From an uncultured Flavobacteriaceae bacterium (GTDB lineage Bacteria > Bacteroidota > Bacteroidia > Flavobacteriales > Flavobacteriaceae), in NCBI GenBank assembly GCA_947486785.1, contig CANKUU010000009.1, positions 1-64,000 on the forward strand: a stretch of DNA of 64,000 bases, written 5' to 3'. The translations under genes and the position numbers were made by a program. The notes below the pieces were generated by a model that saw nothing but the letters and a program-made list of their open reading frames with translations, did no database searches and was not told the DNA's origin. The stretch's first letter is position 1, and the number at the start of each line of letters is the position of its first letter. Of the stretch, positions 19,411-28,611 are shown piece by piece.

Positions 19411-20898
19411 TTAAGCTTCTTTTGTAGTGGTTAATTCTTTGATTTTTATCCCCAGAGCAGCAAATATGAGGGTCATTATTGGGCTTAGCCAGTTAAAGAT
19501 AGCATAAAACATATAGTCGAAAACACTTACCCCTAAAACGCCACTATGATATGCACCACAAGTGTTCCAGGGTATTAATACAGAGGTTACAGTACCTGAG
19601 TCTTCTAGTGTTCTGCTTAAGTTTTCAGGTGCAAGAGATCTATCGGCATAAGCTTTAGCAAACATTTTTCCAGGAACAACAATAGCCAAATATTGATCTG
19701 ATGCAGTGATGTTTAAAGCCAAACAACTACCTACTGTACTTGCAAACAGTCCGAAAGTAGTTTTTGCCAAGCTTAATAACGATTTTGTAATTCTCGATAA
19801 TGCACCAATACCATCCATTATACCGCCAAATACCATGGCACAAATAATTAACCATATAGTACCTAGCATGCCCGCCATTCCTTTTGCGGAAAATAATGCA
19901 CTTAGTGCAGTATTGTCAGATGCTACTGAGGTTTTTACAGTTATGGCATTTAAGATGCCTTTATAGCCGGTCATAAAATTAAGAGTATCTCCACCGCCGA
20001 TGGTAGCCACAATATTTGGTTGAAAAATTAAAGCAAATACGCCACCGAGCAAAGTTCCAATTAGGAGGGCGAGCAAAGGAGGGGCTTTTTTTACGATTAA
20101 AAAAATCACGGCAGCAGGTACTAAAAACAACCAACTGGTTATGGTAAAACTGTTTTCTATGGAAGCCAAAATTGCCGCTGTATCGGTGGTGCCAGAGCTG
20201 TCAATAGTAAATCCTAAAATAATGAAAACCACAAGTGTTGTTACTATGGTGGGTATGGTGGTTATGGTCATATATTTAATATGACTAAAGAGCTCACCGC
20301 CAGCCATTGTTGGCGCAAGGTTGGTAGTGTCGCTTAGGGGAGATAATTTATCTCCGAAATAGGCGCCAGATAAAACAGCTCCGGCAGTCATCCCCAAAGA
20401 AATACCTAAGGCTTCTCCTATTCCAATTAAAGCAATGCCTACAGTTGCTGAGGTTGTCCAAGAACTACCCGTAGCAATGGAAATTACGGCACAAATAACT
20501 ACACAGGCCGCTAAAAATATTGTAGGATTTAATATTTGAAGACCATAGTATATCATTGAAGGAATAATTCCGCTGATTAACCAAGTACCCGACAAAGCAC
20601 CTACCATTAATAAAATGAGTAATGCCCCTGAGGTTGATTTTACATTTTCTGCTACCTCTGCCATCATCTGTTTGTAAGATACTTTATTAAAAAATCCTAC
20701 GATAGCAGCAACCGCACCTCCTATTAATAAGATAAATTGATTTGATCCGCTAAGAGCTTCATCCCCAAAAACAAATACATTATAAGCTAGCATAATGACT
20801 AGAATTATAACAGGTAAAAGGGCTTCCCAAATACTTAGCTCTCTATTTTCATTGATATTCTCAAGATGTTTATTCTTATTTTTGTCTGGCATGATCAC
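19411..20898 (-). CDS. nhaC: Na+/H+ antiporter NhaC
   Basis: 495 residues with about eleven to twelve hydrophobic segments. Family marks include the GSSWTTSATVGIALIGIG region, the GAYFGDKLSPLSDTTNLAP motif (ion-binding Asp/Ser/Thr residues) and SCLALNITASDQYLAIVVPG near the end. It extrudes sodium in exchange for protons, consistent with a marine habitat. It is 62 bases downstream of the PLP enzyme on the same strand and 92 bases upstream of tpx. The N-terminus is hydrophilic (about 1-20), then membrane. Confidence 0.9.
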   Translation of the reverse strand: MIMPDKNKNKHLENINENRELSIWEALLPVIILVIMLAYNVFVFGDEALSGSNQFILLIGGAVAAIVGFFNKVSYKQMMAEVAENVKSTSGALLILLMVGALSGTWLISGIIPSMIYYGLQILNPTIFLAACVVICAVISIATGSSWTTSATVGIALIGIGEALGISLGMTAGAVLSGAYFGDKLSPLSDTTNLAPTMAGGELFSHIKYMTITTIPTIVTTLVVFIILGFTIDSSGTTDTAAILASIENSFTITSWLFLVPAAVIFLIVKKAPPLLALLIGTLLGGVFALIFQPNIVATIGGGDTLNFMTGYKGILNAITVKTSVASDNTALSALFSAKGMAGMLGTIWLIICAMVFGGIMDGIGALSRITKSLLSLAKTTFGLFASTVGSCLALNITASDQYLAIVVPGKMFAKAYADRSLAPENLSRTLEDSGTVTSVLIPWNTCGAYHSGVLGVSVFDYMFYAIFNWLSPIMTLIFAALGIKIKELTTTKEA

Positions 20899-20959
20899 TT
20901 ATTTCGTTGTCCGTAATATTACGATTTTGATTAAGCCTATGCAAACGGAAATCCAAGAT

Positions 20960-22177
20960 TTACACGGAAGTTGTCTTTGGCACTATTTTTAATTGTTTTA
21001 AGCAACTTTTCATCATCTCATAGGTTCTCTCAATATCATTATCTAAGCCAATTGAAAAACGTATGAGTCCGTTTGATAGCCCCATTTTATGCTGCTCTTC
21101 AAGAGGAATTTCAGAGGAAGTAGAACTGCCAGGCGCACTAAATAAAGTTTTATAAAAGCCTAAACTAACGGCTAAATAACCTAGTTTTTCTTTCTGCAGA
21201 AATTCCATAAAAGCATTCGCATTTTCTAAAGAACCTACATCCATCGTCATTAAGCCTCCATAGCCATAGTTGGGCTTCATTTGAGCTGTCATCGTTTCAT
21301 AACCAGGGTGAGAAACTAAGCCTGGGTATGCAATTCTAAAACCATCTGCTTCAAATTTTTGTGCTAAAAAAAGGGCATTTTGACTATGTTTTTGCATGCG
21401 AATATGCAAAGTCCTCATGTTTTTTAAAATGGAAGCAGCTCTTAGACTATCTAAGGTGCTACCAAAAAGCATTCCCGCCCCATGATTTACATCTTTTAAG
21501 CTTAAACAAAATTCACTTGAACCACAAACAGCACCTGCAACACAATCACTTGTGCCATTAATAAATTTGGTTAAACTATGAATCACAATATCGGCACCTA
21601 GTGCTGCTGGCTTCAATGTTAATGGAGCAAAGGTATTATCAACAACTAGTGGAATATTATACTTTTTAGCAATTTTAGCGAGTGCTTCAATATTTGCCAC
21701 TTCAAGTAAAGGATTACTAACCGACTCGCAATAAATCATTTTTGTTTTAGGGCTTATGGCTTGTTCCACAGTTGCTAGATCTGTAATGGATACAAAATCA
21801 GTGTGAATATTAAACTTTTTCACAAAATTTTTCAAAAAAGCATAGGTGCCTCCGTAGATGGTTCTACTACTAACAATATGATCACCAGAATCGCAAATTT
21901 GCATTATTGTAGCACTAATGGCACCCATACCACTTGCGTAAACATTAGCTGCTTCCGTACCTTCTAGTGCGGCAAGAGCTTCGCCTAAATATAAATTTGA
22001 AGGGGAAGAATGGCGGGTATATAAATAACAGCCTTCTGTATTGCCTTCAAAAGTGTCGAACATGGTTTTTGCAGAAAGAAAGGTGTAAGTTGAGGAGTCT
22101 GAAATGGAAGGATTTACTCCTCCAAATTCACCAAAATACTGTAAATCTTGTAATTCGTTTGCGGCTGTTTTGCTCAT
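20960..22177 (-). CDS. Trans-sulfuration (Cys/Met metabolism) PLP-dependent enzyme
   Basis: 405 residues. Cys/Met-metabolism PLP family: LYTRHSSPSNLYLGEALAALEG (about 52-73) in two linked motifs, ASGMGAISA (phosphate site), DNTFAPL, and HSLTKFINGTSDCVAG with aldimine Lys204. The position of the catalytic Cys of methionine gamma-lyases (YGCTFAF) reads YGGTYAF, so a gamma-lyase acting on methionine is less likely than a cystathionine beta/gamma-lyase or synthase. The exact reaction cannot be read from sequence. It is divergent from an Lrp/AsnC regulator across 153 bases, which suggests control by that regulator and an amino-acid effector. Confidence 0.87.
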   Translation of the reverse strand: MSKTAANELQDLQYFGEFGGVNPSISDSSTYTFLSAKTMFDTFEGNTEGCYLYTRHSSPSNLYLGEALAALEGTEAANVYASGMGAISATIMQICDSGDHIVSSRTIYGGTYAFLKNFVKKFNIHTDFVSITDLATVEQAISPKTKMIYCESVSNPLLEVANIEALAKIAKKYNIPLVVDNTFAPLTLKPAALGADIVIHSLTKFINGTSDCVAGAVCGSSEFCLSLKDVNHGAGMLFGSTLDSLRAASILKNMRTLHIRMQKHSQNALFLAQKFEADGFRIAYPGLVSHPGYETMTAQMKPNYGYGGLMTMDVGSLENANAFMEFLQKEKLGYLAVSLGFYKTLFSAPGSSTSSEIPLEEQHKMGLSNGLIRFSIGLDNDIERTYEMMKSCLKQLKIVPKTTSV

Positions 22178-22330
22178 GGTTAATACATTTATTTTACATA
22201 AATTTAAGTTAGTGTAGATTTAAAAACAATAAAAAATAGATTATTTAGATTTTTTATAGTTAAAATTATAATTTACTAGTTTTTTATTAGTTAAAATTAT
22301 GCTTTATGATTAAAAATAAGAATATATATC

Positions 22331-22792
22331 ATGGTAAAGATTGATGAAATTGATGGTAAACTGCTAAAACTATTGCAATCTGATTGTAAGCGAACTACAG
22401 CTGCGTATGCGCAAGATTTACATTTGTCAACCACTGCAGTTTATGAGCGCATCAAGCGACTAGAGAAATCTGGCGTGTTAACTCGCTATGTGGCTTTAGT
22501 AGATAAAAAGAAAATAAATAAGGCTTTTACCGTACTTTGCCATATTAAATTAATACAACATGTTAAGGAGTTTGTTTTAAAATTTGAACGTGAGGTTTTA
22601 CAATTAACTGAAATAGTAGAATGTTATCATATTAGTGGTGATTATGATTACATTTTAAAAATTCATGTACGAGATATGGAGGCTTATCGAGAGTTTATGG
22701 TAACTAAATTAACCGCCATTAGTAATATTGGTAGTACACAAAGCTCGTTTGTTATTAACGAAGTAAAGCACACTACTCTGGTAGCGGTATAG
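22331..22792 (+). CDS. Lrp/AsnC-family transcriptional regulator
   Basis: 153 residues, the family length. An N-terminal winged helix-turn-helix (about 3-55, DEIDGKLLKLLQSDCKRTTA then LSTTAVYERIKRLEKSGV) is followed by a RAM/ACT-like effector domain (about 68-145, with CYHISGDYDYILKIHVRDM). Such proteins sense an amino acid and act on neighbouring metabolic genes. Its divergent placement next to the trans-sulfuration enzyme makes that gene the best target candidate. Confidence 0.93.
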   Translation: MVKIDEIDGKLLKLLQSDCKRTTAAYAQDLHLSTTAVYERIKRLEKSGVLTRYVALVDKKKINKAFTVLCHIKLIQHVKEFVLKFEREVLQLTEIVECYHISGDYDYILKIHVRDMEAYREFMVTKLTAISNIGSTQSSFVINEVKHTTLVAV

Positions 22793-22960
22793 GGGCAATA
22801 AAGTAGTTTGGTTTTTTTTAAGATCTACAGGTGTAATTTAGGTGATAATCTTTGCGTTAAAGCAGCTGAATATTTTTAAAAATTACTTAATGAAATATTA
22901 AGTTTTTAAAGGTTTCTAGAGAATGCGCCTTTAAACAAGTTTAAAATCAAATTTTAGCAT

Positions 22961-22968
22961 TAATTTTG
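22961..22968 (+). promoter_or_regulatory. Bacteroidota -7 box of lpdA
   Basis: TAATTTTG is an exact match to the TAnnTTTG consensus, 22 bases before the lpdA ATG. No clear -33 TTG is seen about 20 bases upstream. Confidence 0.4.
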
Positions 22969-22990
22969 TAATCTATTTAAAAACAATTTT

Positions 22991-24397
22991 ATGAGTTCAT
23001 ATGATGTAGCCATAATTGGCTCAGGTCCTGGAGGATATGTAGCAGCCATACGCTGTGCGCAATTAGGAATGAAAACTGCAATTATAGAAAAGTATAGCAC
23101 TTTAGGTGGAACTTGTCTTAATGTTGGCTGTATTCCATCAAAAGCTTTATTAGACTCTTCTCACCATTATGAAGATGCGGTAAAACATTTTGAGGAACAC
23201 GGTATTGAAATACCGGGTGAGATTAAAGTAAATTTAGAAAAAATGATTTCTCGCAAGCAAGGTGTGGTTGATATGACTACTAAGGGAATTCAGTTTTTAA
23301 TGGATAAAAATAAAATTGATGTTTTTGAAGGTGTAGGTAGTTTTAAAGATGCAACCCATTTAACTATAAAAAAGAAGGATGGTAAAAACGAACTTATAGA
23401 AGCAAAAAACACGATAATTGCTACAGGCTCTAAACCGTCAAGCTTACCATTTATTAGCTTAGATAAAGAGCGTATTATCACCTCTACAGAAGCATTACAG
23501 CTGAAAGAAATTCCAAAGCACCTAATTATTATAGGTGGTGGGGTAATTGGTTTAGAACTGGGTCAGGTATACAAGAGACTCGGAGCTGAGGTAACTGTTG
23601 TAGAATATATGGATCGAATTATACCTACAATGGATGCTGCGCTATCAAAAGAGTTGATGAAATCGATGAAAAAGCAGAAAACAAAATTTGCCTTATCGCA
23701 CAAGGTGAAGTCTGTCGTAAGAACGGGTAATGAAGTAACAGTTTTAGCGGACAATAAAAAAGGAGAAGAAGTTTCGTTTACTGGTGATTATTGTTTAGTT
23801 GCTGTAGGCAGAAGTGCCTATACCGAAGGACTAAATCTTGAAGCAGCAGGGGTAGCCTTAGAAGAAAGAGGGCGAATAGCAGTTAATGCGCATTTGCAAA
23901 CTAATGTTCCAAATATTTATGCGATTGGCGATGTAATTAAAGGCGCTATGTTAGCACACAAAGCAGAAGAAGAGGGTACTCTAGTTGCTGAAGTAATGGC
24001 CGGGCAGAAGCCTCATATCAATTACAATCTTATACCTGGTGTTGTTTATACTTGGCCAGAGGTTGCCGCGGTTGGTAAAACAGAAGAAGAGCTTAAACAA
24101 TCTGGCGTAGCTTATAAAGTAGGTCAATTTCCGATGCGTGCCTTAGGTCGTGCTCGCGCTAGTATGGATATCGACGGATTTGTAAAAATATTAGCAGATA
24201 AAGAAACTGATGAGGTTTTAGGGGTGCATATGATTGGTGCACGTTGTGCCGATTTAATTACCGAAGCTGTAACTGCGATGGAGTTTAGAGCTTCTGCTGA
24301 AGATATTTCTCGCATGAGTCATGCACACCCAACCTATGCAGAGGCTGTAAAAGAAGCTGCTTTGGCTGCAACGGGTGATCGTGCCTTGCATGTATAG
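22991..24397 (+). CDS. lpdA: Dihydrolipoyl dehydrogenase (E3)
   Basis: 468 residues. The N-terminal FAD site (IIGSGPGGYVAAI, 8-20), the redox disulfide GGTCLNVGCIPSK (Cys42, Cys47), the NAD site IIIGGGVIGLELG (about 180-192), the second FAD motif IYAIGDV and the C-terminal HAHPTYAEA His-Glu pair are all present. It reoxidises lipoamide in the pyruvate, 2-oxoglutarate and branched-chain 2-oxoacid dehydrogenase complexes and in the glycine cleavage system. It is a single gene flanked by its own promoter box and a strong terminator. Confidence 0.97.
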   Translation: MSSYDVAIIGSGPGGYVAAIRCAQLGMKTAIIEKYSTLGGTCLNVGCIPSKALLDSSHHYEDAVKHFEEHGIEIPGEIKVNLEKMISRKQGVVDMTTKGIQFLMDKNKIDVFEGVGSFKDATHLTIKKKDGKNELIEAKNTIIATGSKPSSLPFISLDKERIITSTEALQLKEIPKHLIIIGGGVIGLELGQVYKRLGAEVTVVEYMDRIIPTMDAALSKELMKSMKKQKTKFALSHKVKSVVRTGNEVTVLADNKKGEEVSFTGDYCLVAVGRSAYTEGLNLEAAGVALEERGRIAVNAHLQTNVPNIYAIGDVIKGAMLAHKAEEEGTLVAEVMAGQKPHINYNLIPGVVYTWPEVAAVGKTEEELKQSGVAYKVGQFPMRALGRARASMDIDGFVKILADKETDEVLGVHMIGARCADLITEAVTAMEFRASAEDISRMSHAHPTYAEAVKEAALAATGDRALHV

Positions 24398-24456
24398 GGT
24401 AGTACAAAAAAACAACTGTCTTAAGAAATAAGGTCTTTTTTAAGGCGTATTTGCAT

Positions 24457-24492
24457 AAAAAAAACGATTGTTACTCGACAATCGTTTTTTTT
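24457..24492. terminator. Bidirectional intrinsic terminator between lpdA and the CDGSH gene
   Basis: Eight As, then CGATTGT, loop TACTCG, ACAATCG and eight Ts: a symmetrical hairpin that ends both converging transcripts. Confidence 0.9.
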
Positions 24493-24512
24493 ATTTTGTA
24501 ATAAATTAAAAA

Positions 24513-24743
24513 CTAATTCTTGTGAGAGCCATCACAATAAGGTGGGTTACTCGTAAGTTTACAAGTGCATAAATGTGCTTTTTTGTCTGCTTCCGCCTCA
24601 AATCTTAAAGGCGGTGTTGCTTTTTTTGCTCTATGTGCTCCATTGCAAAAAGGTTGTGTTTCGCTATGTCCGCAGGTACACCAAGAATATTTTTTTCCTG
24701 CTTCTAAATCACACGCTATAGGGGTAAATTTTCTATCGCTCAT
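24513..24743 (-). CDS. Two-motif CDGSH iron-sulfur protein
   Basis: 76 residues carrying two complete CDGSH-type [2Fe-2S] sites: CTCGHSETQPFCNGAH (Cys22, Cys24, Cys33, His37) and CTCKLTSNPPYCDGSH (Cys59, Cys61, Cys70, His74). This tandem layout resembles the CISD3/MiNT class rather than the dimeric one-motif mitoNEET. There is no targeting signal or membrane anchor, so it is probably cytoplasmic and involved in electron or cluster transfer. It converges on lpdA and lies downstream of the acyltransferase gene (65 bases) on the same strand. Confidence 0.92.
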   Translation of the reverse strand: MSDRKFTPIACDLEAGKKYSWCTCGHSETQPFCNGAHRAKKATPPLRFEAEADKKAHLCTCKLTSNPPYCDGSHKN

Positions 24744-24808
24744 TGTTACTTATTTATTTTTTAATATTTAAAAGTAAGCTAAAGTTGTACAGTTTTAATT
24801 TTGTAGCT

Positions 24809-25984
24809 CTAATTTTTAACAAATCCAAATAGCTGAGAAGCAAGAAAACGAGCTTTTGATAAGGTTCTTTTTGCCAAGGGTTCAAGGTAGTAGCTAAAAC
24901 GTAGAAATAATCTTTTAACAATAAGATGTAGCTGCTTTTTATTCTTTTCATACACTAAAGAACTAAGCGTGCAGACGAACATAAAAATTAAGGCGCCAAA
25001 AATAACTTCTAAGGGACTTAAAGAATGATGTAGGTATTGGTATATGCCCAAGCCCGTTAAGCTGCCATACAAAATAATAAAGTGAATAATGTAGATGGAA
25101 AGGGTGCTTTGTCCAATTTTAAGTAGTGTGCTACTTATGAGCCATTTACGAGCTAACATAAATAGTGCAAAGACTATAAATACATCTCCTAATCTTATAA
25201 ATAGATAATTGTTATAAAAAATATCAGCAAAAAGTTGAACGCCAGTTGTGCTAGAAATAACCCAGAAAAAATGAGAAGAATAAAAAATTAAAAATATCCC
25301 TACACCAAAGGCAAGGGGTATGGCTACCGTGTATAGATGTTTGTAGTTTTTGTATTTCGTAAAAAGTAGGGAAAGAAATGATCCAAAAGTAGCATATCCA
25401 AACCAAGGAATAATAGTAAATACAGATCCGTTTGTTTTGGTAAAATAATTGGCAAGGGCATTCGGTAAAAACTCATACGACCAACTTTGGTATTGTGGTT
25501 CAAATATAAAAAGCAGTAGCGTGATGCCAAGCAACAGGCTAGGGAATAAAAACCTTGCTTTCGATATGGTAAGAAGATAAATGGCAATAATCCCTAAAAT
25601 TGAAAGTCCAATGCAATGCAGTACATCCACAAGGTAAAAAGAATCGTAAATTTCACCATTTAAAATGCCTAATAGGTTTAACCTTAGAAAATACCCAATA
25701 AATAAAAGCTCTAATCCTCGTCGAATGCCTTTTTTAACCCGAGGATTAGCAATTCCATTTTTGGGTGAACGCACTAATAAATAGGTGAAAATAAAACCAG
25801 ACACAGTAAAGAAAACTGGAGCTGTCATTCCTCTGAAATACTTCCAAAGACTAAAGCCAATATTAGAATTGTCTCGAAATACGTTGTCTAAAAGACCATC
25901 AATAAAATGGCCTTGAAGCATCATAAGTATTGCCCAAGCGCGCATGGCATCAATAAAATATAATCTTGTTGAATTTTTTTCCAA
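24809..25984 (-). CDS. Multi-pass membrane acyltransferase-like protein (DUF1624 / heparan-alpha-glucosaminide N-acetyltransferase type)
   Basis: About 391 residues with roughly ten hydrophobic segments. It begins RLYFIDAMRAWAILMMLQGHF; the R..FID..R..AI..M..GH pattern with its His is typical of DUF1624 and related membrane acyltransferases. TAPVFFTVSGFIFTYLL follows. A TTG at 26002 is also in frame, but it overlaps an exact TAGTTTTG -7 box, so the TTG at 25984 (protein MEKNSTRLYF) is chosen. Acceptor and donor are unknown; cell-surface glycan modification is a reasonable guess. The C-terminus is basic and hydrophilic. Confidence 0.75.
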   Translation of the reverse strand: MEKNSTRLYFIDAMRAWAILMMLQGHFIDGLLDNVFRDNSNIGFSLWKYFRGMTAPVFFTVSGFIFTYLLVRSPKNGIANPRVKKGIRRGLELLFIGYFLRLNLLGILNGEIYDSFYLVDVLHCIGLSILGIIAIYLLTISKARFLFPSLLLGITLLLFIFEPQYQSWSYEFLPNALANYFTKTNGSVFTIIPWFGYATFGSFLSLLFTKYKNYKHLYTVAIPLAFGVGIFLIFYSSHFFWVISSTTGVQLFADIFYNNYLFIRLGDVFIVFALFMLARKWLISSTLLKIGQSTLSIYIIHFIILYGSLTGLGIYQYLHHSLSPLEVIFGALIFMFVCTLSSLVYEKNKKQLHLIVKRLFLRFSYYLEPLAKRTLSKARFLASQLFGFVKN

Positions 25985-25999
25985 GGCAACAATTTTGAT

Positions 26000-26007
26000 C
26001 AAAACTA
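26000..26007 (-). promoter_or_regulatory. -7 promoter box of the acyltransferase gene
   Basis: On the minus strand TAGTTTTG matches TAnnTTTG exactly. It ends 15 bases before the TTG chosen as the start and covers the alternative upstream TTG, which is the main reason to reject that longer start. Confidence 0.4.
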
Positions 26008-26162
26008 AAGTTTATAAAACACTTCAGATATTGACTGTATCTATCATATTATTTGGTGTTAAAAACACGTAACACCCTATTTTAGGTGCAAAATTAGCTA
26101 AAATACTCGCATCACAATAGTATTTACAGTATTTTCGTCTTTTGAACCTTATAAACGAACCA

Positions 26163-26696
26163 ATGGCTACAATATTGGCATTTGCTGGAAGTAATTCTTC
26201 CACATCAATTAACTACAGTTTAGTAAAGTATACTGCTGCATTAATCAAGGAGCATCAAGTACAACTCTTAAATTTAGCAAATCTTCCTTTTCCTATGTAC
26301 AGCGAAGATTACGAAAAGAAAAATGGCTTTTCAAACTCATTGGTAGAGCTTAAAAATGATATTCAAAATGTAGACGGACTTATTATTTCTGTAAATGAAC
26401 ACAATGGTAGTGTTTCGGCATATTTCAAAAACTTTTTAGATTGGTTATCAAGGGTTGATAAGAACTTTTTAAAGGACAAAAAGGTATTGTTGATGTCCAC
26501 CTCCCCAGGAGGTAGGGGTGCTATTGGTGCTTTTGAATCCATAAAAAATCTTCTTCCCAGATTTGGAGCAGAAACTATTATTGGTTTTTCATTACCCTCT
26601 TTTCAGCAAAATTTTGATGCTACCAAAGGCATTACCGAACCAGAGCTTTCAAAAGCTCATAAAAAAGCAATTGCCGATTTTTTAGCACAAATTTAA
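26163..26696 (+). CDS. NADPH-dependent FMN reductase family protein
   Basis: 177 residues from the ATG at 26163. The flavodoxin-like fold starts LAFAGSNSSTSINY (the phosphate-binding loop) and carries SVNEHNGSVSAYFKNFLDW, the flavin-contact motif of the family (usually PEYNGS.P..LKN..D). It reduces free or bound FMN, or quinones, in the cytoplasm. A TTG at 26142 would add seven residues that do not belong to the fold, so the ATG is preferred. pabB starts 5 bases after its stop, so the two are probably co-transcribed. Confidence 0.88.
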   Translation: MATILAFAGSNSSTSINYSLVKYTAALIKEHQVQLLNLANLPFPMYSEDYEKKNGFSNSLVELKNDIQNVDGLIISVNEHNGSVSAYFKNFLDWLSRVDKNFLKDKKVLLMSTSPGGRGAIGAFESIKNLLPRFGAETIIGFSLPSFQQNFDATKGITEPELSKAHKKAIADFLAQI

Positions 26697-26701
26697 AGCC
26701 T

Positions 26702-28003
26702 TTGCGTAAACAAACATCTTACGAGTTAGCAGATATAAGTAATTTTAAGGAAGCCCTTCTTAATTGGACTCAGCAGTTTGACGAAGTACTTTGGATGGAT
26801 AGTAATTCGCATAATGCGGCCTATAGTTCGTTTGAAGGTCTTTTGGCTTGCGATGGGTTTACCGCTAAAGTTACAGATGCTCATAATGCATTTGAAGAGT
26901 TAAAAGAATACCAACTACAGACAAATGATTGGCTTTTTGGGTACTTATCCTATGATTTAAAAAATGATGTAGAAAACCTTTCCTCTAAAAATGTAGATCG
27001 ACTACATTTTCCTGAACTCTATTTTTTTCAGCCAAAAAGAATTATTGAAATTAAACATAATACTGTAAATTTTAATTATTTAAATGTGGTTGCTGACGAG
27101 ATAGCGACTGATTTTCAATCTATTATTGCCCTTCTGCAACCTAGCAAAAAGACAAAAATTCATGAAAATGATGTTAAGATTAAAATGAGGATTTTTAAAG
27201 ATGAGTATTATAAACAAGTAGATCAAATGCTTGCGCATATTCATCGCGGCGATATCTACGAAGCTAATTTTTGTCAAGAGTTTTATGCAGAAGATGTTGA
27301 AATAAATGCGCTAAGCGCTTACGAAAAGCTAAATAAGATATCCAAAGCCCCTTTTGCTAGTTTTATGAAGCTTGGTAGGAGGTATATGTTATCAGCTTCT
27401 CCTGAGCGTTATTTAAAAAAGCTAAATCATAAAGTTATTTCGCAGCCTATAAAAGGCACGGCAAAAAGAGCGCAGAACCCAGAAGTTGATATGCAGCTTA
27501 TTAAGAAATTAAGCGGTGATGCAAAAGAAAGGGCCGAGAATATTATGATCGTAGATTTGGTAAGAAATGACCTGTCTAAAATTGCTTTAAAAGGAAGTGT
27601 AGTCGTAGAAGAGTTGTGTAAGGTGTATACGTTTGCGCAGGTGCATCAAATGATTTCAACGGTGGTTGCTAAGGTGGCACCAGATAAAAACGCCGTAGAT
27701 ATTATTAAAGAAACTTTTCCTATGGGAAGTATGACGGGTGCTCCAAAGATATCTGCAATGAAAATTATCGAGAGATTAGAATCTTTTCGACGTGGACTCT
27801 ATAGCGGTGCCGTAGGTTATTTTTCGCCGAATGGTGATTTTGATTTTAATGTGGTAATACGAAGCATTTTATACAATGAGGCAGAAAAGTATGTTTCATT
27901 TGCAGTTGGCGGTGCAATAACCGCTAAGTCGATACCAGAAAATGAATATGAAGAGTGTCTACTTAAAGCGAAAGCGATGCGAGAAGTGCTTGAAAGTTAT
28001 TAA
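26702..28003 (+). CDS. pabB: Aminodeoxychorismate synthase component I (PabB)
   Basis: 433 residues from a TTG start 5 bases after the FMN reductase. Chorismate-binding family: SASPERYL, PIKGTAKR, GDAKERAENIMIVDLVRNDLS in linked motifs, and FPMGSMTGAPKISAMKIIE. The Lys of PIKGT and the lack of a TrpE-type feedback site fit PabB (p-aminobenzoate, folate pathway) better than TrpE. It would need a PabA glutaminase encoded elsewhere. No other folate gene lies beside it. Confidence 0.87.
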   Translation: MRKQTSYELADISNFKEALLNWTQQFDEVLWMDSNSHNAAYSSFEGLLACDGFTAKVTDAHNAFEELKEYQLQTNDWLFGYLSYDLKNDVENLSSKNVDRLHFPELYFFQPKRIIEIKHNTVNFNYLNVVADEIATDFQSIIALLQPSKKTKIHENDVKIKMRIFKDEYYKQVDQMLAHIHRGDIYEANFCQEFYAEDVEINALSAYEKLNKISKAPFASFMKLGRRYMLSASPERYLKKLNHKVISQPIKGTAKRAQNPEVDMQLIKKLSGDAKERAENIMIVDLVRNDLSKIALKGSVVVEELCKVYTFAQVHQMISTVVAKVAPDKNAVDIIKETFPMGSMTGAPKISAMKIIERLESFRRGLYSGAVGYFSPNGDFDFNVVIRSILYNEAEKYVSFAVGGAITAKSIPENEYEECLLKAKAMREVLESY

Positions 28004-28611
28004 GTTAAAAAATAGTAGTGCTATCATAAGAGGTGAAGCTTATGACAATTATTTAAGTTGAAAATGAGTGATGCGGTTGTAGTTTTAGATGATGTTTTAA
28101 GGGGTTGTAAGACCTTGTGAAATAGTATTATTTTTAGTTTTACTAACAGAGAATTTATGTATTTTAATGGTGACTTAAAGTATTGATTAAATATTATTTA
28201 AGTTGTAATATCTAATATTTAAATTTAAGTAAATTGTAAGGCTAGGTGTTCAACTTTTCAGGCATTTTTATGCCTAAAATATTTACGCATGTTTTCTTGA
28301 AGGCGCTAGTGATTTGGCGAAAGAAATATGATTTTGAGTTACAGCCGATACGGAGCTCCGCAACCTAAATCGGATCAAATAGAATACATTAAAGTTACCC
28401 TAGCATTTTATCAAAAATTCAAATACGTCATTTAATCTCATTTGAAGGAGTATTTGGTGACTTATTAGGGGTATTTAGTAGAGCGAGTATGTTGCCAAAA
28501 CAAACAAATACTATGGTATTACACTAAAATTCACAAAATTTATATATTGTTTGGCTCAAGACAAACCTTTTTAACCTTAATCATCCAACGAAGAAAGCAT
28601 ACCTTTGTACT
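28004..28611. other. 608-base stretch without a convincing gene; one 35-codon open frame
   Basis: Mostly AT-rich sequence with many stops. A patch at about 28290-28440 is less AT-rich and holds an ATG-started frame of 35 codons (28328-28435) beginning MILSYSRYGAPQPKSD, with a plausible protein-like composition. A small hairpin (AGGCAT-TTTT-ATGCCT, about 28260-28275) precedes it. The frame could be a small gene or the tail of a decayed one; there is no ribosome-binding site to support it. The tilS -7 box lies at the end of the stretch. Confidence 0.3.
28600..28607 (+). promoter_or_regulatory. -7 promoter box of tilS
   Basis: TACCTTTG is an exact TAnnTTTG match ending only 4 bases before the GTG start of tilS. 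The transcript would begin at or next to the start codon (leaderless). Confidence 0.45.

Noticed and set aside
26000-26022. Longer start (TTG at 26002) for the membrane acyltransferase
   Set aside because: It overlaps an exact -7 box, and the family N-terminus fits the TTG at 25984.
26702-28003. Calling the chorismate-binding enzyme TrpE (anthranilate synthase)
   Set aside because: The PIKGT motif and lack of a tryptophan-type feedback segment favour PabB, and no trp gene is adjacent.
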